DNA of 64,000 bases from JAEUMW01 sp963734295 (lineage in GTDB: Bacteria > Pseudomonadota > Gammaproteobacteria > Burkholderiales > JAEUMW01). Both the position numbers and the translations under genes were made by a program. A model generated the notes under the pieces. It made no database searches. It was not told where the DNA came from and saw nothing but the letters and a program-made list of their open reading frames with translations. The stretch's first letter is position 1. Every line of letters starts with the position of its first letter. Where the stretch lies: NCBI GenBank assembly GCA_963734295.1, contig CAVTGS010000011.1, forward strand, positions 62,001 to 126,000. Direction: 5' to 3'. Below, one piece after another: positions 29,030-38,685 of the stretch.

Positions 29030-29345
29030 CGGTAAAGCCTCCTCGCGGTACAAAAGCACTTCCAAGCGCGCCGAAATACCCTCAAGTCGGCCACGGTTAC
29101 GGCGAAACCCGCGGCGGCATCTCGTCAACGGCATCACCCCAAGTGCGCTCGGCCGGAGCCCAGCCCTCCCTCCGGCGAACCTTGCCGCCGGTGCACTGTC
29201 TGTCTGCCCCATACACCTCGTCGGCACCCCCCTCGGCGATCCGAGTTTCGGAGTGCATCGATGTGAAGACGAGATTAAGCAATGTGGCGCCAAACGTGCA
29301 ATTCAATGTTTTGACATCGACACCGCGTATTCCTAATATCAGCTC
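29030..29345. promoter_or_regulatory. Divergent regulatory region: sox-type operon / LysR gene
   Basis: 316 bp without a gene. For the rightward LysR gene there is a near-perfect sigma70 promoter: TTGACA at 29311-29316, 17 bp, TAATAT at 29334-29339. Transcription would start at about 29346, the A of the LysR start codon, predicting a leaderless mRNA. The palindrome TATTCCTAATA (29328-29338) overlaps the -10 and could be an autoregulatory operator. No clear promoter was found for the leftward operon. Confidence 0.5.
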
Positions 29346-30354
29346 ATGACACTCGCCAAGAGCGCGACGCTGCGCCATTTGGTTACCTTCCACACCGTGG
29401 CCCGCCTTGGCAGCGTCACTCTCGCGGCCGACGAGCTGCATCTCAGCCAGTCGGCGGTGTCGATCCAGATGGCGAGCCTGGAAGCATCGGCCGGTGCACA
29501 GCTCATCGTGCGCACGGGACGCGGCGTGCGCGTGACCGAAGCCGGCGAGCTCTTGCTCAACTACGCGGAAAGGCTGCTCGCGCTCTGGCAGGAAGCCAGC
29601 GACGAGATGGCGACCTTGCTCGGCGCCTTCTCGGGAACCCTGCGCGTGGGTGCAGTGACCACTGCCGAGTACTGGCTGCCGCGCCTGCTGGTGACGTTCG
29701 TCAATCAGAACCCCAAGGTCAAGATCAAGCTCCAGGTCGCCAACCGCGACGGCGATCGTGCGCAAGCTCGTCAGCCAGGAAATCGACATTGCGGTCATGG
29801 GGCACCCGCCCGAGGAACTGAAGGTGGCCGCAGCCAGCTTTGCCCAGAATCCGATGGGCTTCCTGGCCGCGCCGCAGCATCCGCTGATGGCGGAGCCGCA
29901 CGTGACGATGGCCATGCTCGCTGAAGCCCACCTCCTGGTACGCGAGCGCGGATCGGGTTCGCGCACCACGCTGGAGCGGCTGTTCCGCGAGGCCGGATTG
30001 CGGCTGCGCGTGGGCTCCGAGTTGTCGAGCAACGAGTCGATCAAGCAGATGTGTGCCGCCGGGTTCGGGCCGGCATACATGTCCTTACATACGTGCATTC
30101 TCGAAATGAACGCCGGGCTGCTCAAGATGCTGCCCGTGCCCAATAACCCCATCCAGCGTGAGTGGTACGTCGTGCGGGTCGCGTCCAAACAGCAGTCGCA
30201 GGTCGCGATCGCGTTCGAACAGTTCCTGCGGGAGAAGGGGCAGTCGGAAATCAACCGGCAGGTCGAACGGCACTGGGGACCGGTGAAGGCGTCCAGGCAG
30301 GCACGGCGTCAGGAACCCGTGGGGCAGCGCGTGATGGACGGCCCGCCGATGTAA
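29346..30354 (+). CDS. LysR-family transcriptional regulator, CbbR-like (one frameshift)
   Basis: About 335 residues. The N-terminal winged helix-turn-helix reads ATLRHLVTFHTVARLGSVTL then ADELHLSQSAVSIQMASLEA. The effector domain includes GTLRVGAVTTAEYWLPRLLV, the broken part near 29745, then EIDIAVMGHPPEELKVAAAS and AGFGPAYMSLHTCILEMNAG. One base is missing or extra near 29745. It is divergent from the sox-type operon and probably controls it; CbbR-type regulators also control carbon fixation. The start codon coincides with the predicted transcription start. Confidence 0.82.
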
Positions 30355-30365
30355 TGAACGGGCAG

Positions 30366-30424
30366 CGGGCGGCGGCACGGATCCGCCCGCCCTTCAATGC
30401 ACCGCGGTCCGCGGGGTTTTTCGA
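30366..30424 (+). terminator. Terminator region after the LysR gene
   Basis: Two hairpins follow the LysR stop: GCGGGCGG / CCGCCCGC (about 30366-30390), and CCGCG / CGCGG (30402-30414) followed by GGTTTTT. The second has the form of an intrinsic terminator. The 3' part (30414-30431) also resembles the end of the inverted-repeat element at 60898-61067. Confidence 0.55.
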
Positions 30425-30458
30425 CAGCCTGTTAAGATAAGATACGCCCTGCCACACG

Positions 30459-31853
30459 GTGTCGCCAGGGTCCGTGCCCGGCGCAAACAACTTGAATCAT
30501 AACCACACCTTTCCTGAGAGTTTTCTGTGGGGAGCTGCCACCTCGGCGTACCAGATCGAGGGGTCGCCGCTCGCCGACGGTGCCGGTCCGAGCATCTGGC
30601 ATCGCTTCGCCCACACGCCCGGCAGAATTGCCGACGGCGACACCGGTGATGTCGCCTGCGACCACTATCGACGTTATCGCGACGATCTCGGGCTCATGAG
30701 CGAGCTCGGGCTCGATGCTTATCGCTTCAGCGTTTCGTGGGCGCGGGTGATGCCCGCAGGACGGGGCGCGGTCAACCCGGCCGGTCTGGACTTCTACGAA
30801 CGCCTGGTCGACGGCCTGCTCGAGCGTGGCATCGAGCCGATGCTCACGCTCTATCACTGGGATCTCCCCGCGGCGCTGGACGACCGGGGCGGCTGGCTCA
30901 ACCCCGACATCGCGCACTGGTTCGCGGAATACGCGCAGACGATGTTCAGGCGCCTCGACGGTCGCGTGAAGCTGTGGGCCACGCTGAACGAGCCGTGGGT
31001 CGTCGCCGATGCGAGCTACCTGCACGGTGTGCACGCGCCCGGTCATCGCAGCCCCTTCGAAGCGCCGATCGCGAGCCACCACCTGCTGCGCGCACACGGG
31101 GCGGCGGTACGCGCCTATCGCGCGGAGGGCACACACCGCATCGGCCTCGTGGTGAACCTGGAGCCCAAGTACCCCGCCTCCGACAGCGCGGAGGACGATG
31201 CCGCCGCGGCGCGCGCACACGCCTACATGAACCGCCAGTATCTGGATCCGGTGTTCTTCGGCACCTATCCCGCCGAGCTCCGCGAGATCTTCGGCGCAGC
31301 CTGGCCGGAATGGCCGCAGGAGGACTTTGCGCTGATCCGCGAGCCGATCGATTTCCTCGGCGTGAACTACTACACGCGGAGCGTCACGCGCCACGATCCG
31401 GCGGCATGGCCGCTCAAGGCTGCCCCGGTGCGCCAGAAGCAGTCGACCTACACGGAGACCGGCTGGGAGGTGTACCCGCAGGGCCTCACCGACGTGCTCG
31501 TGTGGGTCAGGGACCGCTACGGCAACCCGCCGGTGTACGTCACCGAGAACGGCGCGGCGTTTTACGATCCGCCCGTGGTCGCGGGAGACACGCTCGCGGA
31601 TCCGCTGCGCGTGGACTATCTGCGCCGGCACTTGCGTGCGGTGCGCGCAGCGCTCGCGGCGGCATGCAATGTGCAGGGCTACTTCGCTTGGTCTTTGCTG
31701 GATAACCTGGAATGGTCGCTCGGTTTTTCGAAACGCTTCGGTCTCGTCCACGTGGACTTCGAGACCCAGCGCCGCACGCCCAAGGCGAGCGCGCGCTTCT
31801 ACTCGCGTGTGATCGCGACGCACGGAGGTGCGCTCGATGAGCGCGAGGGTTGA
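30459..31853 (+). CDS. GH1 family beta-glucosidase
   Basis: Retaining beta-glucosidase of about 464 residues, intact. It opens HTFPESFLWGAATSAYQIEG, the GH1 N-terminal signature. The acid/base glutamate is in LWATLNEPWVVADASYLHG near residue 180 and the nucleophile glutamate in PPVYVTENGAAFYDPP near 365. FAWSLLDNLEWSLGFSKRFG is near the end. No signal peptide, so it cleaves imported oligosaccharides in the cytoplasm. The start is not settled: GTG 30459, GTG 30474 and TTG 30489 are all possible, and no clear ribosome site is seen. The 3' end overlaps the next gene. Confidence 0.92.
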   Translation: MSPGSVPGANNLNHNHTFPESFLWGAATSAYQIEGSPLADGAGPSIWHRFAHTPGRIADGDTGDVACDHYRRYRDDLGLMSELGLDAYRFSVSWARVMPAGRGAVNPAGLDFYERLVDGLLERGIEPMLTLYHWDLPAALDDRGGWLNPDIAHWFAEYAQTMFRRLDGRVKLWATLNEPWVVADASYLHGVHAPGHRSPFEAPIASHHLLRAHGAAVRAYRAEGTHRIGLVVNLEPKYPASDSAEDDAAAARAHAYMNRQYLDPVFFGTYPAELREIFGAAWPEWPQEDFALIREPIDFLGVNYYTRSVTRHDPAAWPLKAAPVRQKQSTYTETGWEVYPQGLTDVLVWVRDRYGNPPVYVTENGAAFYDPPVVAGDTLADPLRVDYLRRHLRAVRAALAAACNVQGYFAWSLLDNLEWSLGFSKRFGLVHVDFETQRRTPKASARFYSRVIATHGGALDEREG

Positions 31854-33381
31854 TGCGCCGGACGTCATGCTGCCGGCTCCGGATCGGACGACAGGCAGGA
31901 AGGCGTGGCGGGCGGCGACGCCGTTTCGGCTGCTGATCGCCGGGCTGGTACTCGCTGCGGCCGTCATCGCCATCGCGAGCCGCATCCTTCCCACCACGAC
32001 AGAGATCCCCGCACCGATCGTGACCAACAAACTGCCCCCGCTCTTCGACGACATCGAAGAGCGCACCTTCCGCTACTTCTGGGACACGGCCGACCCGGCG
32101 ACGGGTCTCGTCCCGGACCGCTACCCCACGCCCTCGTTCGCGAGCATCGCGGCCGTCGGATTCGCGCTGACCGCCTACCCGATCGGCGTCGAGCGCGGCT
32201 ACGTCACGCGCGAAGCGGCGCGCGAGCGCGTGCTCACGACGCTGCGCTTCTTCCATTCCGCCCCGCAGGGCGAGAGCGGGACCGACGCGGCGGGCTACAA
32301 GGGTTTCTTCTACCGCTTCCTCGACATGAAGACCGGCCTGCGGTCGGGTCCGATCGAGGTCTCGACCGTGGACACGGCGCTGCTCCTGGGCGGCGTGCTC
32401 TTCGCCCAGTCCTACTTCGACGGAGCCGATGCCAAGGAAGCCGAGATCCGGCGACTCGCCGACGAGATCTACCGCCGCGTCGACTGGCGCTGGGCGCAGG
32501 CGCGTCCCCCTGCGATCTCCCACGGCTGGATTCCGGAGTCGGGATTCATCGAGCACGACTGGCTCGGCTACAACGAGGCGATGCTCGTCTACATCCTGGC
32601 GCTCGGCTCTCCCACCCATCCGGTCGAGCCCGTCGCGTGGGAGGAATGGGGACGCGGCTACGAGCACTACTGGGGCGAGCTGTACGGGCAGCCGCACCTC
32701 ACCTTCACGCCGCTCTTCGGCCACCAATACTCGCATGTCTGGATCGATTTCCGCGGCATCGTCGACGGCCCCATGCGCCGCGCCGGACTCGACTACTTCG
32801 AGAATTCGCGGCGCGCGACCTATGCCCAGCGCGCTTATGCCATCGAGAACCCGATGCGCTGGACGGGTTACGGCGAAAACATCTGGGGACTGACGGCGAG
32901 CGACGGGTCGGCGGACGTGGAGCTCGAATTCGGCGGCGAGCTGCGGCGCTTCCGCACCTACAGCGCCCGCGGCATCGGGATGGTGTACTCTGTCGACGAC
33001 GGCACGATCGCGCCGACGGCGGCAGCAGCCTCGCTGCCGTTCGCACCCGAGATCGTGATCCCGGCCATCGAAGAGATGTACGGCCGCTACGGCGAGCACA
33101 TCTTCGGCCAGTACGGTTTCTTCGACGCCTTCAATCAAAGCTTCGACTACGACGTGCCGCTCACGCACGGGCACATCGTCCCGGGATTCGGATGGGTGGA
33201 CAACGATTACGTCGGCATCAACCAGGGCCCGATCGTGGCGATGATCGAGAACCATCGCACCGGGCTCGTCTGGCGTCGGATGAAGGACAATCCGTACATT
33301 CGACGCGGTCTCGAGCGCGCCGGCTTCACCGGCGGTTGGCTCGATGCACCGGCAGCCGTCGCGAAGGGACCGTCCCGCTAG
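31837..33381 (+). CDS. GH144-like glucanase (glucoamylase-like family PF10091)
   Basis: About 514 residues from ATG 31837, preceded by GGAGGT at 7 nt spacing; overlaps the GH1 end by 17 bp. One N-terminal membrane segment, RLLIAGLVLAAAVIAIASRI, then the (alpha/alpha)6 domain: LFDDIEERTFRYFWDTADPA, SIAAVGFALTAYPIGVERGY, GFFYRFLDMKTG, SGFIEHDWLGYNEAMLVYIL, FGHQYSHVWIDFRGI and GQYGFFDAFNQSFD. The family includes endo-beta-1,2-glucanases. Probably a membrane-anchored periplasmic enzyme releasing oligosaccharides for the GH1 enzyme. Confidence 0.83.
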   Translation: MSARVDAPDVMLPAPDRTTGRKAWRAATPFRLLIAGLVLAAAVIAIASRILPTTTEIPAPIVTNKLPPLFDDIEERTFRYFWDTADPATGLVPDRYPTPSFASIAAVGFALTAYPIGVERGYVTREAARERVLTTLRFFHSAPQGESGTDAAGYKGFFYRFLDMKTGLRSGPIEVSTVDTALLLGGVLFAQSYFDGADAKEAEIRRLADEIYRRVDWRWAQARPPAISHGWIPESGFIEHDWLGYNEAMLVYILALGSPTHPVEPVAWEEWGRGYEHYWGELYGQPHLTFTPLFGHQYSHVWIDFRGIVDGPMRRAGLDYFENSRRATYAQRAYAIENPMRWTGYGENIWGLTASDGSADVELEFGGELRRFRTYSARGIGMVYSVDDGTIAPTAAAASLPFAPEIVIPAIEEMYGRYGEHIFGQYGFFDAFNQSFDYDVPLTHGHIVPGFGWVDNDYVGINQGPIVAMIENHRTGLVWRRMKDNPYIRRGLERAGFTGGWLDAPAAVAKGPSR

Positions 33382-33430
33382 ACCAGCAACTGCATCCGCC
33401 GTGGCGGACCCGCTCTGCCGGCGATTGTCC

Positions 33431-33606
33431 ATGCTGCGGAATCTGCCCTGCCTCATCCCGCTGATCGTGCTTTGCGCCTGCGCGCCTTCGTCCGGCGAGC
33501 GGCGGACCCTCACCTTGTGGGTGAAGGGCCGCGAAGGCGAGGTCTTTTTCTCGCCCTGCAGAAGCACTACATCCAGGGCCTCTTGCTCGGCAGCGTGAAG
33601 GGATGA
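33431..33606 (+). pseudogene. Fusion scar of a sugar ABC transporter (binding protein N-terminus + permease C-terminus)
   Basis: ATG 33431 encodes a lipoprotein signal, MLRNLPCLIPLIVLCACAPS, followed by ERRTLTLWVKGREGEV, the start of a sugar-binding protein. At about 33541-33545 this stops, and in another frame GLFLALQKHYIQGLLLGSVKG runs to TGA 33604-33606, the typical last residues of a MalG-type permease. The bodies of the binding protein, one permease and most of a second (about 3 kb) are missing. The permease stop overlaps the next gene start as ATGA, as expected for the original operon. Either a genuine deletion or an assembly collapse. Confidence 0.7.
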
Positions 33607-36600
33607 AGTGGTTACGCCGCCTCGCGCTCTGGCTCGCCTTCGCGTTGTCGATACCGTGGGCCGGGGCCGCCACCGACGGAGGATCGATGCGGCTGCTGGA
33701 TGACTTCGGCGACATCGCGCCTTGGGAGGCCGCGGCATCGGACGGCGTCCAGGCGAGCCTGCGCGCAGTTCCAGGCAGCGCGGGCAATGCGCTGTGTCTC
33801 GACTTCGATTTCGGCGCGGTGTCCGGCTACGCGGTCGCGCGGCGGGAGCTGCCGCTCGACTACCCGCGGAACTACGAGTTCTCCTTCGGCCTGCGCGGCG
33901 ACGCGCCGCCCAACACGCTCCAGTTCAAGCTCATCGACGCAAGCGGAGAAAACGTGTGGTGGGTGAACCGCCCCGACTTCGCGTTCCCGCGCGAATGGCA
34001 ACGCATGCGCTTCAAGCAACGGCACCTCGAATTCGCCTGGGGCCCCACGGCAGACCGCGATCTCCGGCGCAGCGCGACGATCGAGCTGGTCGTCGCCCGC
34101 GGTCAGGGTGGGGGGAAGGGAACGGTCTGCTTCGAGCAACTCGCATTGCGGGAACTGCCGGCAGAACCGTCCGCGCCCCCGACACCGCTGCTGCACGCGA
34201 CGTCCTCGCTCGCCCCGAGCACACCCGCGCACACCCTCGACGGGTCGCCGGACACGGCTTGGCGCAGCGATCCCACAACCGGTGGGGAGCAGGCGATCAC
34301 GGTGGATTTCCAACAGCCGCGCGAGCTCGGCGGACTCGTACTGCGCTGGCTGCCGGACCTGCACGCATCCCGCTACGACATCGACTTCTCCGACGACGGC
34401 ACGCGCTGGCGCACGGTGCGACGCGTGACGAACGGCAACGGCGGCGCGGACCCGCATTTGTTGCCCGAGTCGGAAACGCGGTACCTGCGCGTGCGCCTTT
34501 TCGACGGCCCGGCGAAGGCGTACGGCCTGGCGGAGATCGAGGTCAAGGATCTCGCCTTCGGCGCATCGCCCAATGCCTTCTTCGCGGCCATTGCCAAAGA
34601 GGCGCCGCGCGGACATTACCCACGCGCCTTCGTCGGCGAGCAGGGCTATTGGACGGTCGTCGGCATCAACGGCGGCACCGCGCACGGGCTGCTGTCGGAG
34701 GACGGCGCGCTCGAGCTCGGGCCCCGGTCCGCTGCGGTCGAGCCTTTCCTGCTCACCGAAGAGGGGCTCGTTACCTGGGCCGACGTGAGCATGGAGCACT
34801 CGCTGCAGGATAGGTATCTGCCGATCCCGACGGTAACGTGGCGGAAGCGAGACCTCGCGCTACACGTGACGGCGTTCGGTGTCGGCGAGCGTGCACGATC
34901 CGCACTCATCGGACGCTACCGCATCGAAAACTCTTCAGCCCAGTCTCGCGTCCTGACACTGGTGCTGGCGGTGCGTCCATTTCAGGTCAATCCGCCGACT
35001 CAGTTCCTCAACGCGGTGGGGGGCGTGACCCCGATTCGCGAGCTGCGCTGGGACGGCGACGCGCTCGCGATCAACGGTGAGCGCCGGGTGTTCTCCCTGA
35101 CCGCGCCGGAACGCGTCGTCCTCGCGGACTTCGAGTCCGGAAACGCGCCCCAGCTCATCGCGAAGTCGGGCGTAACACCGGGAAGCAGCATGACCGATGC
35201 AACGGGTTTCGCTTCGGCGGTGCTCACGTATCGTCTCGAGCTGCCACCGCACGCGAGCCGCGAAGTGGGCATCGTCGCACCCCTCACAGGCGCGCCCGAA
35301 CTGCCGATCGGTGACGCCCGCGAGTGGCTGGCCGAACAGCAGACCGCGACCGCCGCACGCGTGGCGCACAGAGCTCAACAAAGTGCGACTGAGACTGCCA
35401 CCGGCGGGCCAGCCGATCGCCGACACGTTGCGCACGGCGCTCGCGCACATGCTGATCAGTCGAAGCGGACCGGCGTTGCAGCCGGGCACGCGCGCTTACG
35501 CGCGCTCGTGGATCCGCGATGGCGCGATGATGTCCGATGCGCTGCTGCGGTTGGGCCACGCGGAGGTCGTTCGCGAGTACATCGAGTGGTTCGCGCCGCA
35601 CCAGTTCGCCGACGGCAAGGTACCGTGCTGCGTCGACCATCGCGGCGCCGACCCGGTGGTCGAGAACGACAGTCACGGCGAGCTCGTCTACCTGATCGCG
35701 CAGTACTACCGCTACACCCGCGATCGCGATTGGCTACGATCCATGTGGCCACATGCTGCCGCGGCGGTGGCGTACATGAATTCTCAGCGGCTCAAGGAAC
35801 GTGGCACGGAGAACCAGAGCGCGGCGCGGCGCGCCTTCTACGGACTGATGCCGCCCTCCATCAGCCACGAGGGATATTCCGACCGTCCCGCCTACTCTTA
35901 CTGGGACGACTTCTGGGCGCTCGCCGGTTACGAGAGCGCGGTGACGATTGCCGAGACGCTTGGCAAGAAGCGGGAAGCCGCGATGTTCGCCGGGCAGCGC
36001 GACGAGTTCCGGCGCGATCTCGATGCGTCGCTCCGCGCGAGCATCGCGATGCATGGCATCGACTACATTCCGGGCAGCGCCGATCGCGGCGATTTCGACG
36101 CGACGTCGACCACGATCGCACTGTCGGTTGCAGGGCTGCAGAGCAGTCTGCCGCAGCGTGAGCTCGACCGGACCTTCGAGCGCTACTGGCTGGCGTTTCT
36201 CGGGCGCCGCGACGAGTCCACCGACTGGAAGGACTACACGCCCTACGAGCTGCGCAGCGTCGGTGCTTTCGTGCGCCTCGGCCGGCGCGATCGCGCGATC
36301 GAGCTGCTCGACGGCCTCATGGCCGACCGCCGTCCCGCGGGATGGAATCAATGGGCAGAGGTGGTGGGGCGCGTGGCACGCGAACCGCGATTCATCGGCG
36401 ACATGCCGCATGGATGGATCGCGTCGGACTTCGTGAGCGCTGCCCTCGACCTGTTCGCTTACGCGCGACCTAGCGATCGGTCTCTCGTGCTAGGGGCCGG
36501 CGTGCCGACGGGGTGGCTGGAGGGTGAAGGCATCGCCGTCGAGAACCTGCGCACGCCGTATGGAGAGCTCGGCTACACGCTGCGACGCGACGGAAATCGG

Positions 36601-36792
36601 TTGACCCTCTCGATCGCCGGCGGAATCACGCCGCCGCGCGGAGGTCTGGCGTTCGGTTGGCCTTACGCGGGTAAACCTGGACCTGCTCGATTCGACGAGG
36701 GTCGACGACTGACGGGGAAGCACCGCGAGTTGCGGATTCGGGCGGTGCCCGCTTCGGTGGTCATCGAGGTACCCGCAGCGGCTGGGCCATAG
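33603..36792 (+). CDS. Secreted discoidin-domain, six-hairpin glycosidase-like protein (one frameshift)
   Basis: About 1060 residues. Signal peptide WLRRLALWLAFALSIPWAGA. The N-terminal part has a jelly-roll region (DYPRNYEFSFGLRGDAPPNT), then an F5/8 type C (discoidin) domain around residues 195-320: HTLDGSPDTAWRSDP, LVLRWLPDLHASRYDIDFSD. The C-terminal (alpha/alpha)6 part shows GTRAYARSWIRDGAMMSDAL, WFAPHQFADGKVPCCVDHRG and PAYSYWDDFWALAGYESAVT, as in amylo-glucosidase-like hydrolases. One base shift near 35370. Substrate not known; placed in an operon with GH1 and GH144-like enzymes, so probably a beta-glucan or its side groups. Confidence 0.78.
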
Positions 36793-36928
36793 GCAGAGCT
36801 TGCAACGCGAACACAGAATGGTCCGCCTGCACCACGCGGAGACCGGACGAATGCAGCCTTGGTCGCTGTCGCGTCTTGTCCCGCGACGGTACGTACGGTG
36901 GACCTTGGAAAACAAACGCGATCCGCGA

Positions 36929-37234
36929 TCAGAACGGAATGCGCCCCCTGAGCATGTCCCGGAACATCACCCAGTCGCCCATCAGGCTATAGAGGGGATA
37001 CTTGAACGTGGCGGGGCGGTTCTTCTCGAACGCGAAGTGTCCGACCCACGCGAAGCCGTAGCCCACCAGTGGCGCGGCAATGAGCCACCTCGGATCGCGT
37101 GTCACGATCGCCGTGGCCACCACAGCAAGCACGAGCGCGCTGCCGACGAAGTGCAACCGCCGGGAGGTGCGGTTGCGATGCTCCGACAGATAGAACGGAT
37201 AGAACTCCGCGAAGCTGCGGTAGTGCGTGTCCAT
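36929..37234 (-). CDS. DUF962 / Mpo1-like membrane protein
   Basis: 101 residues, intact: YRSFAEFYPFYLSEHRNRTS and RRLHFVGSALVLAVVATAIV carry the conserved histidines (SEH, LHF). WLIAAPLVGYGFAWVGHFAF carries a further one (GHF), followed by EKNRPATFKYPLYSLMGDW. Two membrane segments. In yeast, Mpo1 is an Fe-dependent dioxygenase of 2-hydroxy fatty acids; the bacterial function is unproven. 10 bp after the patatin-like gene, probably one operon. Confidence 0.88.
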   Translation of the reverse strand: MDTHYRSFAEFYPFYLSEHRNRTSRRLHFVGSALVLAVVATAIVTRDPRWLIAAPLVGYGFAWVGHFAFEKNRPATFKYPLYSLMGDWVMFRDMLRGRIPF

Positions 37235-37244
37235 GAGAGCGCTT

Positions 37245-38672
37245 TCACTTCACCGTACCACCGAAATCCTTCACGAGCTCCTGATACGCCGGCGATGCGC
37301 GCAGGAGCTGCCCACCAATGTCCCGCAGACGGTCCACCTCTTCATCGGACAGCACGAAGCTCGTGGGCAGGTTCATGAAATAGGCACGCTCTTTCGGGTC
37401 GGCAATCGAATCGAAGCTCACGTCGATGGCGTAGACATCGATCTCGGGAATGCTCGCCTCCGCCTCGGCTTCGGTCTTGCCCGCGAGGCGCGCCTGAGCA
37501 ATCGCGAGCTCCCGTTTCGTCTGCCACCTTTGCACCATGTCCTTCAGCAGCTCGACCGACTCGTACGAGTAGCGATCGATGGGCACGCTGGACGACTGCA
37601 GGAGCTGACTCGCGAATCCGGGCGCGTCCTCTCCCTGATCCCAATCCGTGCTCGGTGCCGAGCGCGAATTGACGAGGATCACCACGACGCGACGCAGACC
37701 GCGGACGCCGACCTCCTTACGGTACGCCTCGCTCGCTTCGAGCTCTTCGAGCCCTTCGAGAATCCCCCGCATGCCCAAGTTGTCGGAAACACCGCCGTCG
37801 ATGAGATGAATGTATGGCCGCTCCCCGCTCTTCTGGAATTCCTGCATGTCGCGGTATCGCAGCAGCGCGCGTCCCGCAGGCCGTTTCCGGTTATTGGGAT
37901 CCACGACATCCTTGACCCATGCCGGATAGTTAAATCTGCAAGTGCCACCGAAGTTGCTGAACGTCACCGGTGACAGCACGACCGGCACCGCCGATGAGGT
38001 TGCCGCGGCGCGCGAAAGACGCACCTTCGAGAGATCCGAGCAGAGCAGATCGAAGTCGCCCTGGGTGAACGCCAGGCGCGCTCCGGTAGAGATGTCCGTG
38101 CCGGTCACGATCGCCATCGGCGCGGGTCTGTCCATGAGATCGCCGAAGGTCGCGCCCTGGAAGAGGATCTCGTCGTAGTAGTCCGCAGCAAGCTCGGACC
38201 GTCCGTAACTGCCGCCGACGATCTTTGGCCAGTTGAGCGGATTGACGGTGCGGGCAAGCAGCGCGCCCTGGACGTCGCGCTTCAAGAAGCGCTGCTCATA
38301 TTCGGAGAAGAGCCGGTCGCCGTAGAGCGCATACGCGAGTGCGGTGAAGCTTCCACCGGACACGCCGGTGATCAGATCGACTTCATCCACCAGCCGCCGG
38401 TGCTGGCCATCCACGACGATCTCCGTGCGATAGAGTTCCTCCAGCACGCCGTACGAGAACGCCGCCGCGCGCGTGCCGCCGCCCGAGAACGCGAGCGAGA
38501 ACAGCGTCTTGCTGTCTTGGTTCGAGCGCTTCGCCACTTGCACTGCGGCACGATATCCGCCGGCCGGTTCGGCCTTCGCGATCGGCTGGTTGATCGGGCG
38601 GCTGGCGCAACCGACCGTCGAGGCCGCAAGCCCGAGTATCACCAGGAGATGAATGGTGCGCGTGACGATCAT
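37245..38672 (-). CDS. Patatin-like phospholipase, lipoprotein
   Basis: 475 residues, intact. The lipoprotein signal HLLVILGLAASTVGCASRP puts the cysteine near residue 22. Patatin motifs: the glycine-rich oxyanion loop LFSLAFSGGGTRAAAFSYGV, nucleophile serine in ITGVSGGSFTALAYAL (GxSxG) and the catalytic aspartate in YIHLIDGGVSDNLGMRGIL (DGG). Predicted outer-membrane or periplasmic acyl hydrolase. The start at ATG 38672 is 13 bp from the metZ stop on the same strand. Confidence 0.9.
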   Translation of the reverse strand: MIVTRTIHLLVILGLAASTVGCASRPINQPIAKAEPAGGYRAAVQVAKRSNQDSKTLFSLAFSGGGTRAAAFSYGVLEELYRTEIVVDGQHRRLVDEVDLITGVSGGSFTALAYALYGDRLFSEYEQRFLKRDVQGALLARTVNPLNWPKIVGGSYGRSELAADYYDEILFQGATFGDLMDRPAPMAIVTGTDISTGARLAFTQGDFDLLCSDLSKVRLSRAAATSSAVPVVLSPVTFSNFGGTCRFNYPAWVKDVVDPNNRKRPAGRALLRYRDMQEFQKSGERPYIHLIDGGVSDNLGMRGILEGLEELEASEAYRKEVGVRGLRRVVVILVNSRSAPSTDWDQGEDAPGFASQLLQSSSVPIDRYSYESVELLKDMVQRWQTKRELAIAQARLAGKTEAEAEASIPEIDVYAIDVSFDSIADPKERAYFMNLPTSFVLSDEEVDRLRDIGGQLLRASPAYQELVKDFGGTVK

Positions 38673-38685
38673 CGCGGCCGGGCGA

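Noticed and set aside
33431..33598. A genuine small lipoprotein gene
   Set aside because: The first 38 residues are a sugar-binding-protein start, the rest is out-of-frame permease tail; it is a deletion scar.
31540..33738. Open frame of 732 codons opposite the GH144-like gene
   Set aside because: Antisense shadow of two well-supported glycosidase genes.
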